A stretch of 12,470 nucleotides of DNA from JBDIBB01 sp039812685 (GTDB lineage: Bacteria > Acidobacteriota > Vicinamibacteria > Vicinamibacterales > JAFNAJ01). The DNA lies in NCBI GenBank assembly GCA_039812685.1, contig JBDIBB010000111.1, forward strand, positions 1-12,470, in the 5' to 3' direction. Shown in pieces: positions 6,119-12,470 of this stretch. The notes under the pieces were generated by a model that did not search any database, was not told where the DNA came from, and was given only the letters and a program-made list of their open reading frames with translations. The stretch's first letter is position 1, and every line of letters starts with the position of its first letter. The position numbers and the translations under genes are program-made.

Positions 6119-7709
6119 ACCCCGCTGCCTCCTCCCCGGCGAACTCGCCGCCGCCGCCACGGCGAGCCGCGGCGACGGCCGCCACGAACAACCCGCCAAG
6201 CAGGGCGAAGATGAGGATCCCGCCAAGCTGCACCCAGTCGGGAATCGATCCGGGCCTGGCGATGGCCGCGGCGGCGCCGGCGAAGGCAAATCCCGCATCC
6301 GGCGCCTCGCGCAGCGCCTTCAGGGCCGCCAGCAGCGCCAGCAGCAGCCACGCGCCCACGCCGAGCGACACGCCCCCGATCGTGCCGCGCACGACCAGCG
6401 CCCGGGCGGAGAGCGGCGCTGCCGCCGCCACCGTCTCGACGGTGAACTCGGGCTCACGCACGCCCGGCGGTACGAACCGCGCGAGCATCAGCAGGCCCGG
6501 AATTCCCAGGGCCATCGTCGCCAGGAAGAACGTCGGCCACCCGACGGCGTCGACCGCGAACCCGCTGATGGGCCCGGCCAGCAGCCGGGGCAGCGCGAAG
6601 AGGCTCGAGAACAGCGCGTACTGCGTCGCGCTGAAGCGTTTCTGCGTCATGCGCAGCAGCAGCACGGAAAAGGCGCCGGTCCCCATGCCCGAGGTGAGCA
6701 GTTCGAAGCTGGTGGCCGCGTACATGAGCGGCAGGTTCGGGCCGCCGGCGAGCGACAAGAGGTAGTAGCCGAGGTTCGAGAAGATCTGCAGCACACCGAA
6801 CATCCACAGCGAGTGCCCCAGCCCGACCAGCGTCGTCACCCAGCCGCCCACGAAGGCGCCGGCAATGGTCGCCACCATCCCCACCGTCGCCAGCGCGATC
6901 CCCCGGTGATCGGCGCTGTAGCCCATGTCGATGAGGAACGGCCTGGTGAGCGCCTGGGCGAGCTGGTCGGCGAACTTGTAGAGCAGGACGAAGGCGAGGA
7001 TTTCCAGCGCGCGATGCCGCGCGAGGAACCCGAGAAACGGGTGCCACACCGCGTCGCGCAGCCGGCGCGGCGCCGGCGTGGGGGTCTCGGGCTCGGGCGC
7101 CTTCCAGGTGAGCAGCAGCATCGGCAGGTAGGCGAGCGCCAGCAGCACGTTCACGACCGCCCACCCGAGATGGCTGGCGGCCGTGATCGCGGCACCGCCC
7201 GACACCACCATCGCCGCGCGGTAGAGCGCGATGCGCGCACCCACCGCCGCGCCCTGCTCCTCCTTCTCGAGCACCTCCACCGCGTAGGCGTCGATGGCGA
7301 TGTCCTGGCTGGCAGAGGCCAGGGCCACGCCCAGTGCGATGGCCCCGACGACCCACACGGTGTCCGGGTGGTTGCCGACGCCGGCGAGCATCAGGCCCAG
7401 CACGGCCAGCGCGATCTGCGTCAGCGCCATCCACCCGCGGCGCCGGCCCCAGAACGGCGGGACGTAGCGGTCCATCAGCGGTGACCAGACCACCTTGAAC
7501 GCCCACGGCGCCTGTGCCAGGGTGAACAGGCCCACGACGCGGATGTCGACGCCGATGTCGCGCATCCAGTCCGGAATCGAGTACCAGACGAGCCCGAGCG
7601 GCAGGCCGGAGGAGAACGAGAGCAGCGCCACCGATGCGGTTCGCCACGACCGCATGGCGCGGGCGAGGCTCTCGAGCGCGCCCGGCGGCTTCCTGGAGGA
7701 TTCGGTCAC
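6117..7709 (-). CDS. ampG: AmpG-type muropeptide permease (MFS)
   Basis: Inner-membrane major-facilitator transporter of 530 aa. By family knowledge it imports GlcNAc-anhydroMurNAc muropeptides during peptidoglycan recycling. Family signatures, numbered from the GTG at 7709, are SFSSGLPLGLVWYSIPDWMRD (31-51), KVVWSPLMDRY (72-82), the loop GRRRGW (88-93), and ASQDIAIDAYAVEVLEKEEQG (about 133-153), which matches the AmpG SQDIxxDA motif. About 14 hydrophobic helices are visible, including two at the C-terminus after a loop at about 440-455, as in E. coli AmpG (491 aa). A short Gly/Glu-rich tail ends the protein. Start: GTG at 7709 has GGAG nine bases upstream; a TTG two codons earlier would be too close to it. 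It lies first of four co-directional genes, 129 bases before the tandem-GNAT gene. No anhydro-sugar recycling enzyme adjoins it, so the substrate could be a related peptide. Confidence 0.88.
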   Translation of the reverse strand: MTESSRKPPGALESLARAMRSWRTASVALLSFSSGLPLGLVWYSIPDWMRDIGVDIRVVGLFTLAQAPWAFKVVWSPLMDRYVPPFWGRRRGWMALTQIALAVLGLMLAGVGNHPDTVWVVGAIALGVALASASQDIAIDAYAVEVLEKEEQGAAVGARIALYRAAMVVSGGAAITAASHLGWAVVNVLLALAYLPMLLLTWKAPEPETPTPAPRRLRDAVWHPFLGFLARHRALEILAFVLLYKFADQLAQALTRPFLIDMGYSADHRGIALATVGMVATIAGAFVGGWVTTLVGLGHSLWMFGVLQIFSNLGYYLLSLAGGPNLPLMYAATSFELLTSGMGTGAFSVLLLRMTQKRFSATQYALFSSLFALPRLLAGPISGFAVDAVGWPTFFLATMALGIPGLLMLARFVPPGVREPEFTVETVAAAAPLSARALVVRGTIGGVSLGVGAWLLLALLAALKALREAPDAGFAFAGAAAAIARPGSIPDWVQLGGILIFALLGGLFVAAVAAARRGGGGEFAGEEAAG

Positions 7710-7771
7710 GAGCAACAGCTCCCGGGCCCCGGGCCGCGCGGGCTGCGCGCCAGGCCCCGGGGCGGTGCCAC

Positions 7772-7777
7772 AGCTTA
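7772..7777 (-). promoter_or_regulatory. possible -10 element of ampG
   Basis: Minus-strand TAAGCT (in GATAAGCT) is identical to the -10 hexamer before the symporter gene. It would give an ampG leader of about 55 bases. It lies back to back with the candidate promoter at 7832. No clear -35 is seen. Confidence 0.35.
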
Positions 7778-7831
7778 TCGTGCCTGGACCCGCGGCGCGC
7801 AGTGGGGGGTCCGCCCGGCCTCCAGCCGCGC

Positions 7832-7837
7832 TATGCT
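7832..7837 (+). promoter_or_regulatory. possible -10 element of the single-domain GNAT gene
   Basis: TATGCT ends six bases before the ATG at 7844. That spacing would put the first transcribed base at or next to the start codon, and no Shine-Dalgarno is present, so a leaderless mRNA is plausible. No recognisable -35 is seen. Confidence 0.3.
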
Positions 7838-7843
7838 CTCCCC

Positions 7844-8332
7844 ATGCCTGCGCCGAGCCTGACCGTACGCCCCGCCACGCCTCGTGACGTCTCCACGCTC
7901 GGCCGGATGGGTGCTGCCCTGCTGCGGGCGCATTACGCCTTCGACCCGCAGCGCTTCATCGCACCCGGCGCCGACCCCGAGGCCGGTTACGCCGCGTTCC
8001 TGTCGACGCAGCTCGACGAGCCCGACGCGCTGGTCGCCATCGCCGAACGCGACGGTGACGTCGTGGGTTACGTCTACGCCGGCATCGAGCCGCACTCGTG
8101 GAAGGAACTGCGGGATCGCGCCGGCTTCATCCACGATGTCTACGTGGAGGAGGGCGCACGCGGCGCCGGCGTGGCCTCAGCGCTGATCCGGGCCGCGCTG
8201 GAATGGCTGGCCGATCGTGGCCTGTCGCGCGTCCTGCTCTGGACGGCCGCGCCCAACGCGGCGGCCCGTGACATGTTCGCCCGGCTCGGCTTCCGGCCGA
8301 CGATGACCGAGATGACGCGCGAACTGCCGTGA
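7844..8332 (+). CDS. GNAT family N-acetyltransferase
   Basis: Cytoplasmic acetyl-CoA-dependent N-acetyltransferase of 162 aa, a normal length for one GNAT domain. The N-terminus TVRPATPRDVSTLGRMGAALL is the usual beta-1/alpha-1. Then come VGYVYAGIE (beta-4), IHDVYVEEGARGAGVASALI (beta-4/5 and motif A with R-x-x-G-x-A), and an ending NAAARDMFARLGFRP typical of motif B. The start ATG at 7844 is where homology begins; no ribosome binding site precedes it. The gene is alone, divergent from ampG and convergent with the symporter gene 57 bases downstream. In that 57-base gap I see GC-rich sequence but no clear terminator. The substrate (small amine, peptide or protein) is not predictable. Confidence 0.9.
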   Translation: MPAPSLTVRPATPRDVSTLGRMGAALLRAHYAFDPQRFIAPGADPEAGYAAFLSTQLDEPDALVAIAERDGDVVGYVYAGIEPHSWKELRDRAGFIHDVYVEEGARGAGVASALIRAALEWLADRGLSRVLLWTAAPNAAARDMFARLGFRPTMTEMTRELP

Positions 8333-8389
8333 CCGCGGCCCGCTGGCGGCCGGCGGCGCCCTCCGGCAGCAGCGGCATCCGCCTGCGCG

Positions 8390-10435
8390 TCACCCTCGCG
8401 CCAGCACCAGCGGGCTGAACACGACATAGAGCGCCAGCGCCAGCACCACCACCGCCACGCCGAGCCGTCGCGCCGAGGGCGAGCTCCGCAGATCCATCGT
8501 GGTGTTCACCTCGAACGCCACCGGCTGCGCCAGCGGGCGGATCGCCGTGATGATCCCCATCACCACGACGCACAGCGCCAGGCACGCGGCCATGCGATTC
8601 AGGAACTGGAGCTGCGGCACGGCGATCCTCAGCACCCCATAGGCCACGATGTTGGTCAGCAGGCCCGCGACGCCACAGATCGGCGGGGCCCTGCGCACCG
8701 CCAGCCCGAACACGAAGACGGCCAGGATGCCCGGTGAGACGAAGCCCTGTCCCTCCTGGATGATCGTGAAGATGCTGGTGCCGATCTGCGGGTCGCCGAG
8801 CAGTGGCGCCAGCACGACGGCGACGGCGGCAAACGCCACCACGGCGACGCGCCCGGCGCGCACCACGGCCGCCTGCGCGGCCGATGGCGAGAGCAGCCGC
8901 TTGAAGACGTCCATCGCGAAGATGGTCGAGGCGGCGTTGAGCATCGCCGCCAGCGAGCTCACCACCGCCCCGAGCAGCGCGGCCAGCACGAAGCCCACCA
9001 GGCCGTGTCCAGGCGGCAGCACGTGCGCCAGCAGCAGCGCGAGCGCGGTGTCGTACTTGTAGGCGATCAGCTTCTCGGCGGCGACGGGTTGCCCGGCCGC
9101 GGCGGCCGCGCTCGCGACCGTCGCGTTGAACGCCTCGAGTTCCGCCCACAGGCCGGGATGGAGCGACTTCCACGCGCGATCGTCGGCGACGAACGTCGTG
9201 AGGGGAGCAGGCCGCAGCCGGTCGAAGTCGGCCCGGGTGATCGGCAGGACGAAGGCATTGCGGGCCGAGCGTGCGCGCCGCGCCGCCTCGTCGGGATAGA
9301 CGGCGAGCACGTAGCGGCCTGCCGGCCAGGCGGCCACCTCCGCGTCGTCCATCGCGGGGCCGGCGGTGACGAACGCGGTGGCCGGGTTGGCCTTCAGGTA
9401 GCGCGTCATCGCCACGGTGGTGTCGGCGACCGCCTCCAGCCGCATCTGATCCGAGTAGAGATTGAACGCGATCAGGCCGGGCACGACGATGAGCAACGGC
9501 GTGATCAGCTTCAGGAAGGCGGCGAAGCAGATGCCGCGCTGACCTTCACGAAGTGACTCAGACCCCAGCGTGCGCTGGGTGATGTACTGGTTCAGGCCCC
9601 AGTAGTAGAAGTTCGGGATCCAGAGGCCGAGCATCAGCGCCGTCCACGGCAGGACCGTGTCGGTGGCCGGCAGGAACATGTTCAGCCTCGGGCCGTTGAC
9701 GTCGATGAAGCGCTGCAGCACGCCCGCGTCGGGCGCGAGCGCCCGCACGGCCACGGCGCCGGTCCGGGTGCTGACGACGGTGGCGGCCTCGGTGGCGGCG
9801 CCAAGCTTCCCCATGGCGAACCAGGCGATGAGGGCGCCGCCGAGAATCAGCGCGCTGCCCTGGATCAGATCGGCCCAGGCACAGGCCTTCAGCCCGCCGG
9901 CCGTCACGTAGAGCATCGCGATGACGCCGATGGCCAGCGACGCGCCGGCCAGCGACACCGAGTACCCGGCGCTGCCGGCCAGCGTCGAGATGGTGAGCGC
10001 GCCGGAATAGGTCACCGCCCCGAGCAGCAGCAGGTAGATCAGGATGGTCGCCGTCGCCATCACCGTTCGCGCGGCGCCGTCGTACCGGTATTCCAGGAAC
10101 TCGGGCATGGTGTAGATGCCCGCCCGCAGGAAATAGGGGAGGAAGACGAAGGCGACAACCACCAGCGTCACCGCGGCCATCCACTCGTAGCTCGCAATCG
10201 CGATGCCGACGTGGCTGGCGGCGTTGCCGCTCATGCCGACGAACTGCTCGGTGGAGATGTTGGCGGCGATCAGCGACAGGCCGATCAGCCACCACTTCAG
10301 TCCGCGTCCAGCCAGGAAGTAGTCCTCGCTGCCCTGCTCGTGACGGCTCTGGTACAGTCCGACGCCGACGACGAGCGCCACGAACGCCAGGAACACGGCG
10401 GCGTCGAGGTGACCGATCCTGAAAGCCTGTTCCAT
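8390..10435 (-). CDS. SGLT-type sodium/solute symporter (SSS family) with large extramembrane insert
   Basis: Inner-membrane Na+-coupled transporter of 681 aa, closest in pattern to Vibrio vSGLT. Shared features are IAANISTEQFVGMSG (56-70), SYEWM (82-86), GIYTMPEFLEYRY (106-118), YYWGLNQYITQRTLG (277-291), AAFLKLITPLL (305-315), SSLAAMLNAASTIFAMDVFKR (493-513) and IIQEGQGFVSPGILAVF (558-574). The residues I recall as sugar contacts in vSGLT (Gln and Glu of helices 1-2, Asn of GLNQY, Lys of FLKL, Gln of IQE) have matches here as Gln64, Glu84, Asn282, Lys309 and Gln560. Ser493/Ser494 match the Na+ site region. A sugar or similar polyol is the likely cargo. Residues about 328-460 are a hydrophilic stretch absent from vSGLT (543 aa). 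The start is ATG at 10435, with AGGA eleven bases upstream. The gene is monocistronic as far as seen. Confidence 0.92.
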   Translation of the reverse strand: MEQAFRIGHLDAAVFLAFVALVVGVGLYQSRHEQGSEDYFLAGRGLKWWLIGLSLIAANISTEQFVGMSGNAASHVGIAIASYEWMAAVTLVVVAFVFLPYFLRAGIYTMPEFLEYRYDGAARTVMATATILIYLLLLGAVTYSGALTISTLAGSAGYSVSLAGASLAIGVIAMLYVTAGGLKACAWADLIQGSALILGGALIAWFAMGKLGAATEAATVVSTRTGAVAVRALAPDAGVLQRFIDVNGPRLNMFLPATDTVLPWTALMLGLWIPNFYYWGLNQYITQRTLGSESLREGQRGICFAAFLKLITPLLIVVPGLIAFNLYSDQMRLEAVADTTVAMTRYLKANPATAFVTAGPAMDDAEVAAWPAGRYVLAVYPDEAARRARSARNAFVLPITRADFDRLRPAPLTTFVADDRAWKSLHPGLWAELEAFNATVASAAAAAGQPVAAEKLIAYKYDTALALLLAHVLPPGHGLVGFVLAALLGAVVSSLAAMLNAASTIFAMDVFKRLLSPSAAQAAVVRAGRVAVVAFAAVAVVLAPLLGDPQIGTSIFTIIQEGQGFVSPGILAVFVFGLAVRRAPPICGVAGLLTNIVAYGVLRIAVPQLQFLNRMAACLALCVVVMGIITAIRPLAQPVAFEVNTTMDLRSSPSARRLGVAVVVLALALYVVFSPLVLARG

Positions 10436-10524
10436 GGCGGCATCGATCCTGTCGCGATGCGCCGGCCCCTCAGGCCCGGGAGCATCCCGGTCCGCCCGGC
10501 CGGCCCACCGCTCAGGTTCGCGGC

Positions 10525-10553
10525 AGCTTAACGCCGTGTCCCGTTCCCGGCAA
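10525..10553 (-). promoter_or_regulatory. sigma-70-like promoter of the symporter gene
   Basis: Minus-strand TTGCCG (10548-10553), a 17-base spacer and TAAGCT (10525-10530) form the best promoter in the window. It gives a leader of about 83 bases to the ATG at 10435. Spacing is ideal and the -35 matches TTGACA at four of six positions. Confidence 0.45.
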
Positions 10554-10590
10554 CCGAAGGGGTCCTGGCCACCTGATGGCGGTCAGGCGC

Positions 10591-10596
10591 TACACT
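10591..10596 (+). promoter_or_regulatory. possible -10 element of the DUF1232 gene
   Basis: TACACT is identical to the hexamer before the CocE-type gene. It would give a leader of about 110 bases, within which GATCCGG/CCGGATC (10660-10666 and 10693-10699) forms a long-loop inverted repeat. No good -35 is seen at the expected place. Confidence 0.3.
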
Positions 10597-10712
10597 GCAT
10601 CAATGGGGCGGCTCGCCGCCCGCCGACGCTCGCTGGCGCTCGCGCGCACGCGTCGCTCCGATCCGGGAGGCCCGGCTGCGGGTCAGGGCTGTCCGGATCA
10701 CAGGGGATGCCG

Positions 10713-11081
10713 ATGACGCCCTCGTCCTGGATCGCTCGTCCGGCGCTGCTGCGCGCCCTGGCCGCCCGCGTTCGGCTGGCCTGGCGCCTGCTGCGCGACC
10801 CCGCGGTGCCGGTGCTGTTGAAGGCGTTGACGCTGGTGCCGGTCGCCTATGTGGCGTTTCCAATCGACGTGCTGCCCGACGTCATCCCGTTCCTGGGGCA
10901 GCTCGACGATCTGGGCGTGGTGGCGGCGTGCGTCGAGATCTTCATCTCCCTGTGTCCCGCCGCGGCCGTCGCGCACCATCGGGCGGCCGTCGAGGCCGGC
11001 CGGCCGTTCTCGACACAGCGTCCGGCACCGGAGGGGGCCGCCGCCGGCGAGGTGATTGACGCCGAGTTCCGGCGCGAGTGA
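10713..11081 (+). CDS. DUF1232 (YkvA-type) small membrane protein
   Basis: 122-aa protein carrying DUF1232, a family of unknown function common in bacteria. The hallmark is VAYVAFPIDVLPDVIPFLGQLDDLGVV (44-70), with the conserved P-I-D, P-D and LGQLDD pattern. A hydrophobic segment at about 31-50 is a likely single membrane span. The N-terminus is basic and Arg-rich (14-28). The tail from about 97 is low in structure and ends in acidic and basic residues. Start: ATG at 10713 is six bases after AGGGG. An in-frame ATG at 10707 directly abuts that ribosome site and is less likely. The gene is alone, divergent from the symporter and convergent with the reductase. The family call is secure; function unknown. 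Confidence 0.87.
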   Translation: MTPSSWIARPALLRALAARVRLAWRLLRDPAVPVLLKALTLVPVAYVAFPIDVLPDVIPFLGQLDDLGVVAACVEIFISLCPAAAVAHHRAAVEAGRPFSTQRPAPEGAAAGEVIDAEFRRE

Positions 11082-11083
11082 CT

Positions 11084-11110
11084 GGCGGGGCGGCCGGTGG
11101 CCGCCCCGCC
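11084..11110. terminator. bidirectional hairpin terminator between convergent genes
   Basis: A perfect 12-bp inverted repeat, GGCGGGGCGGCC and GGCCGCCCCGCC, with a three-base loop GGT, lies in the 32-base gap between the DUF1232 and reductase stops. It lacks a clear T-tract, as is common in very GC-rich genomes, and could serve both strands. Confidence 0.7.
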
Positions 11111-11113
11111 TCC

Positions 11114-12091
11114 TCATTCCGTGTTCTGATCGTCGAGCACGGCGGCCGAGAACCCCGCGCCGGCCTTCTTGAACCACGCGGCGTCCGACTCGTAGCTCTT
11201 CGTCACCGTCTCGAGGGCGCGCATCTCGGCCTCGGGCATCGGCGAGAACGCCCGGGCGACGGCGATGTTCTCCTCGAGCTGCTCGACGTTGTCGCAGCCG
11301 ATGATCGCCGTGCTGATCGGCAGCGACAGCACGTAGCGCAGCGGCGGCCGGATCGAGGTGATGGCGCCGTCCTTGAAGATGCGTCCGCGCGCGGGAATCT
11401 TCATCCCGATGACGCCCATTCCCTTCTCGGTGGCCAGCGGCAGGAGCCGTTCGATGAACGACAGCCGGTGCCGGTCGGCCGGGTTGACCGCCATCAGCAG
11501 CGTGTCGAAGGGAAACCGCGCAATCGCCCTGGCCAGCACGTCGGGATCGTAGTGGCCGGTGATGCCGAGAAAGCGCACCATCTTCTGATCGCGTGCCTGC
11601 CGCAGCGCCTCAATCGCGCCGTCGCGCGCGAAGATCTGGTCCACCTGCTCGTCGAACCGGACGTTGTGGAGCTGCCACAGGTCGAGCCGATCGGTGCGCA
11701 GCAGCTTCAGGCTCTGCTCGAGCAGCCGCAGCGACCCGTCGCGCGTGCGATCGTGCGTCTTGCTGGCGAGGAACACCTCGCGGCGACGCGTGGCCATCAC
11801 CTCGCCGATGTAGGTCTGGCTGATGCCGTTGCCGTAGGCCGCCGCCGTGTCGATGTAGTTGACGCCGAGGTCGATCGCCCGGTTGATGATGGCGAGCGAG
11901 GCGTCGCGGGTCCCCTCCTTCTCGATCGTCGCCTGCCCGCCGAGACTGAAGAGGCAGACGTCGTGGCCGGTCCTGCCGAGCGGTCGCACGGGCATCGCCG
12001 CCGCGCCGGCCGGGCCGGCCAGGGCCACGGCGGCCGCGCTCGCGGTTCCGATCTTCACGAACTGGCGTCGGGTGACGTCGCAGTGACCCAT
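11114..12091 (-). CDS. Tat-exported aldo/keto reductase
   Basis: Predicted NAD(P)H-dependent oxidoreductase of 325 aa with a (beta/alpha)8 barrel. The N-terminus has a twin-arginine signal, TRRQFVK (7-13), then an Ala-rich hydrophobic stretch to about residue 32, implying export folded to the periplasm. The catalytic tetrad is visible as Asp81 and Tyr86 (NYIDTAAAYG), Lys111 (LASKTHD) and His142 (WQLHNV). GITGHYD (176-182) and IIGCDNVEQLEENI (263-276), the cofactor-phosphate side, are typical of the family. The C-terminus (about 285-325) lacks the CxxC cluster seen in iron-sulfur aldo/keto reductases. The start is ATG at 12091 with a perfect AGGAGG (12097-12102) five bases upstream. The substrate is unknown. 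How a periplasmic enzyme keeps reduced nicotinamide is an open question. Confidence 0.92.
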   Translation of the reverse strand: MGHCDVTRRQFVKIGTASAAAVALAGPAGAAAMPVRPLGRTGHDVCLFSLGGQATIEKEGTRDASLAIINRAIDLGVNYIDTAAAYGNGISQTYIGEVMATRRREVFLASKTHDRTRDGSLRLLEQSLKLLRTDRLDLWQLHNVRFDEQVDQIFARDGAIEALRQARDQKMVRFLGITGHYDPDVLARAIARFPFDTLLMAVNPADRHRLSFIERLLPLATEKGMGVIGMKIPARGRIFKDGAITSIRPPLRYVLSLPISTAIIGCDNVEQLEENIAVARAFSPMPEAEMRALETVTKSYESDAAWFKKAGAGFSAAVLDDQNTE

Positions 12092-12096
12092 ACAGG

Positions 12097-12102
12097 CCTC
12101 CT
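12097..12102 (-). promoter_or_regulatory. consensus Shine-Dalgarno of the aldo/keto reductase
   Basis: AGGAGG on the minus strand, five bases before the ATG at 12091. It is the strongest ribosome site in the window and fixes the start ahead of the twin-arginine signal. Confidence 0.75.
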
Positions 12103-12133
12103 GGCGCGCGTCGGGGGCGGGTGCGCTGGGGGC

Positions 12134-12139
12134 ATGCTA
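12134..12139 (-). promoter_or_regulatory. possible -10 element of the aldo/keto reductase gene
   Basis: Minus-strand TAGCAT, about 42 bases before the ATG. It follows the TAnnnT pattern but not the TAnnCT form, and no clear -35 is seen. A terminator for the preceding gene lies just upstream, so a promoter is expected in this short gap. Confidence 0.25.
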
Positions 12140-12163
12140 CACCGGCGGCCTGCCGCGGTGGGA

Positions 12164-12201
12164 ACCAATCGCCGCCGGCGCCAGCGCCGGCGGCGACTGG
12201 T
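12164..12201 (-). terminator. strong hairpin terminator after the TPR-like gene
   Basis: A 13-bp perfect stem (12169-12181 with 12184-12196, loop CA that would open to four bases) extends by four more pairs (12164-12167 with 12198-12201) after one A-C mismatch. It starts at the stop codon of the minus-strand gene. The downstream arm on that strand ends TTGGTTCCC, mildly T-rich. It would insulate the reductase from the upstream gene. Confidence 0.65.
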
Positions 12202-12470
12202 CATGGCTTCGAGAGCACGTCCCAGATGCGGGGCGAAATCACCTGACGATCGGCGGTGAAGGCCAGGCCCGAAGCCTGGGCCCGCGCGTACAACTCGCGG
12301 GCGCGTGCGAAATGCGCCTCGGCCGTCGCCTTGTCGAGCAGCCCGAGAGCCGCCTCGCTGCAGGCGGCGTAGAGCCAGATCCGGGGCACGGCCTGGTCGC
12401 CGGCAGAGGCCGACGCCGACACCGCCGCCGCGTAGTCGCCGGTCAGGTACGCCCGGACGATGTCGCGCAC
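12201..12470 (-). CDS. C-terminal part of a probable TPR-like protein (5' end outside window)
   Basis: About 89 residues are visible, in an open frame to the window edge; the first codon, GTG, need not be the start. The sequence is helical with TPR-like spacing: AYLTGDYAAAV, then WLYAACSEAALGLLDKATAEAHFARARELYARA. It ends in ISPRIWDVLSKP. The pattern of paired helices with Ala at turn positions and alternating small residues suggests a tetratricopeptide end domain, but it is too short to be sure. The stop is TGA at 12201-12203, followed at once by a strong hairpin. Full length, localisation and partner are not visible. Confidence 0.7.
   Translation of the reverse strand: MRDIVRAYLTGDYAAAVSASASAGDQAVPRIWLYAACSEAALGLLDKATAEAHFARARELYARAQASGLAFTADRQVISPRIWDVLSKP

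Noticed and set aside
4707..7484. 925-codon open frame on the plus strand
   Set aside because: It runs antisense through FemAB, the tandem-GNAT gene and ampG, all with clear family motifs. Its translation is Arg/Gly/His-rich low-complexity typical of a GC-rich shadow frame.
8333..8389. Terminator between the GNAT and symporter genes
   Set aside because: The gap is GC-rich but only short imperfect stems can be drawn, such as GCCGG/CCGGC with a nine-base loop; no T-run is present.
10660..10699. GATCCGG/CCGGATC inverted repeat before the DUF1232 gene as a riboswitch or terminator
   Set aside because: Only seven pairs around a 26-base loop, with no conserved riboswitch core that I can recognise.
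1..12470. tRNA, rRNA, CRISPR array, insertion sequence or phage genes
   Set aside because: No tRNA-like cloverleaf with TTC-loop motif, no regularly spaced repeats, no transposase or integrase motif and no base-composition break was seen by eye on either strand.

Overview
The window is very GC-rich, nearly gap-free bacterial chromosome. It holds ten protein genes, two of them cut by the window edges. I see no tRNA, rRNA, CRISPR array, integrase or transposase. The gene set (an SGLT-type sodium/solute symporter, a large exported CocE-type hydrolase, a Tat-exported aldo/keto reductase, AmpG and FemAB) and the composition fit a soil-type Acidobacteriota of the Vicinamibacteria kind. That placement is an inference from style, not from a marker gene.

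Layout. 1-1153 (-): TrkA, the NAD-binding regulator of Trk/Ktr potassium uptake, with its C-terminus outside the window. 1282-3240 (+): a secreted CocE/NonD-type alpha/beta hydrolase, divergent from trkA across a 128-base promoter region. 3241-3286: a GC-rich palindromic spacer between convergent genes. 3287-7709 (-): four co-directional genes, read in transcription order as an AmpG-type muropeptide permease, a tandem-GNAT acyltransferase, a FemAB/FemX-type aminoacyltransferase and an unassigned Fe(II)/2-oxoglutarate oxygenase. 7844-8332 (+): a single-domain GNAT acetyltransferase. 8390-10435 (-): an SGLT-like symporter with an unusually long extramembrane insert. 10713-11081 (+): a small DUF1232 (YkvA-type) membrane protein. 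11114-12091 (-): a Tat-signal aldo/keto reductase. 12201-12470 (-): the C-terminal end of a probable TPR-like protein.

The part most worth following is 3287-7709. The tandem-GNAT and FemAB genes share bases (stop and start overlap in GTGA) and the oxygenase follows after 35 bases, so these three form a tight operon. AmpG lies just upstream on the same strand. AmpG imports cell-wall fragments and FemAB proteins add amino acids to peptidoglycan precursors or similar acceptors. The set therefore suggests amino-acid addition, acylation and hydroxylation of a cell-wall or related peptide. The individual families are well supported; the joint pathway is a hypothesis.

For regulation, a -10-like hexamer of the form TAnnCT appears upstream of six transcription units on both strands. 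The best-formed promoter is in front of the symporter, with TTGCCG, 17 bases, then TAAGCT. Two strong GC hairpins (11084-11110 and 12164-12201) look like terminators.
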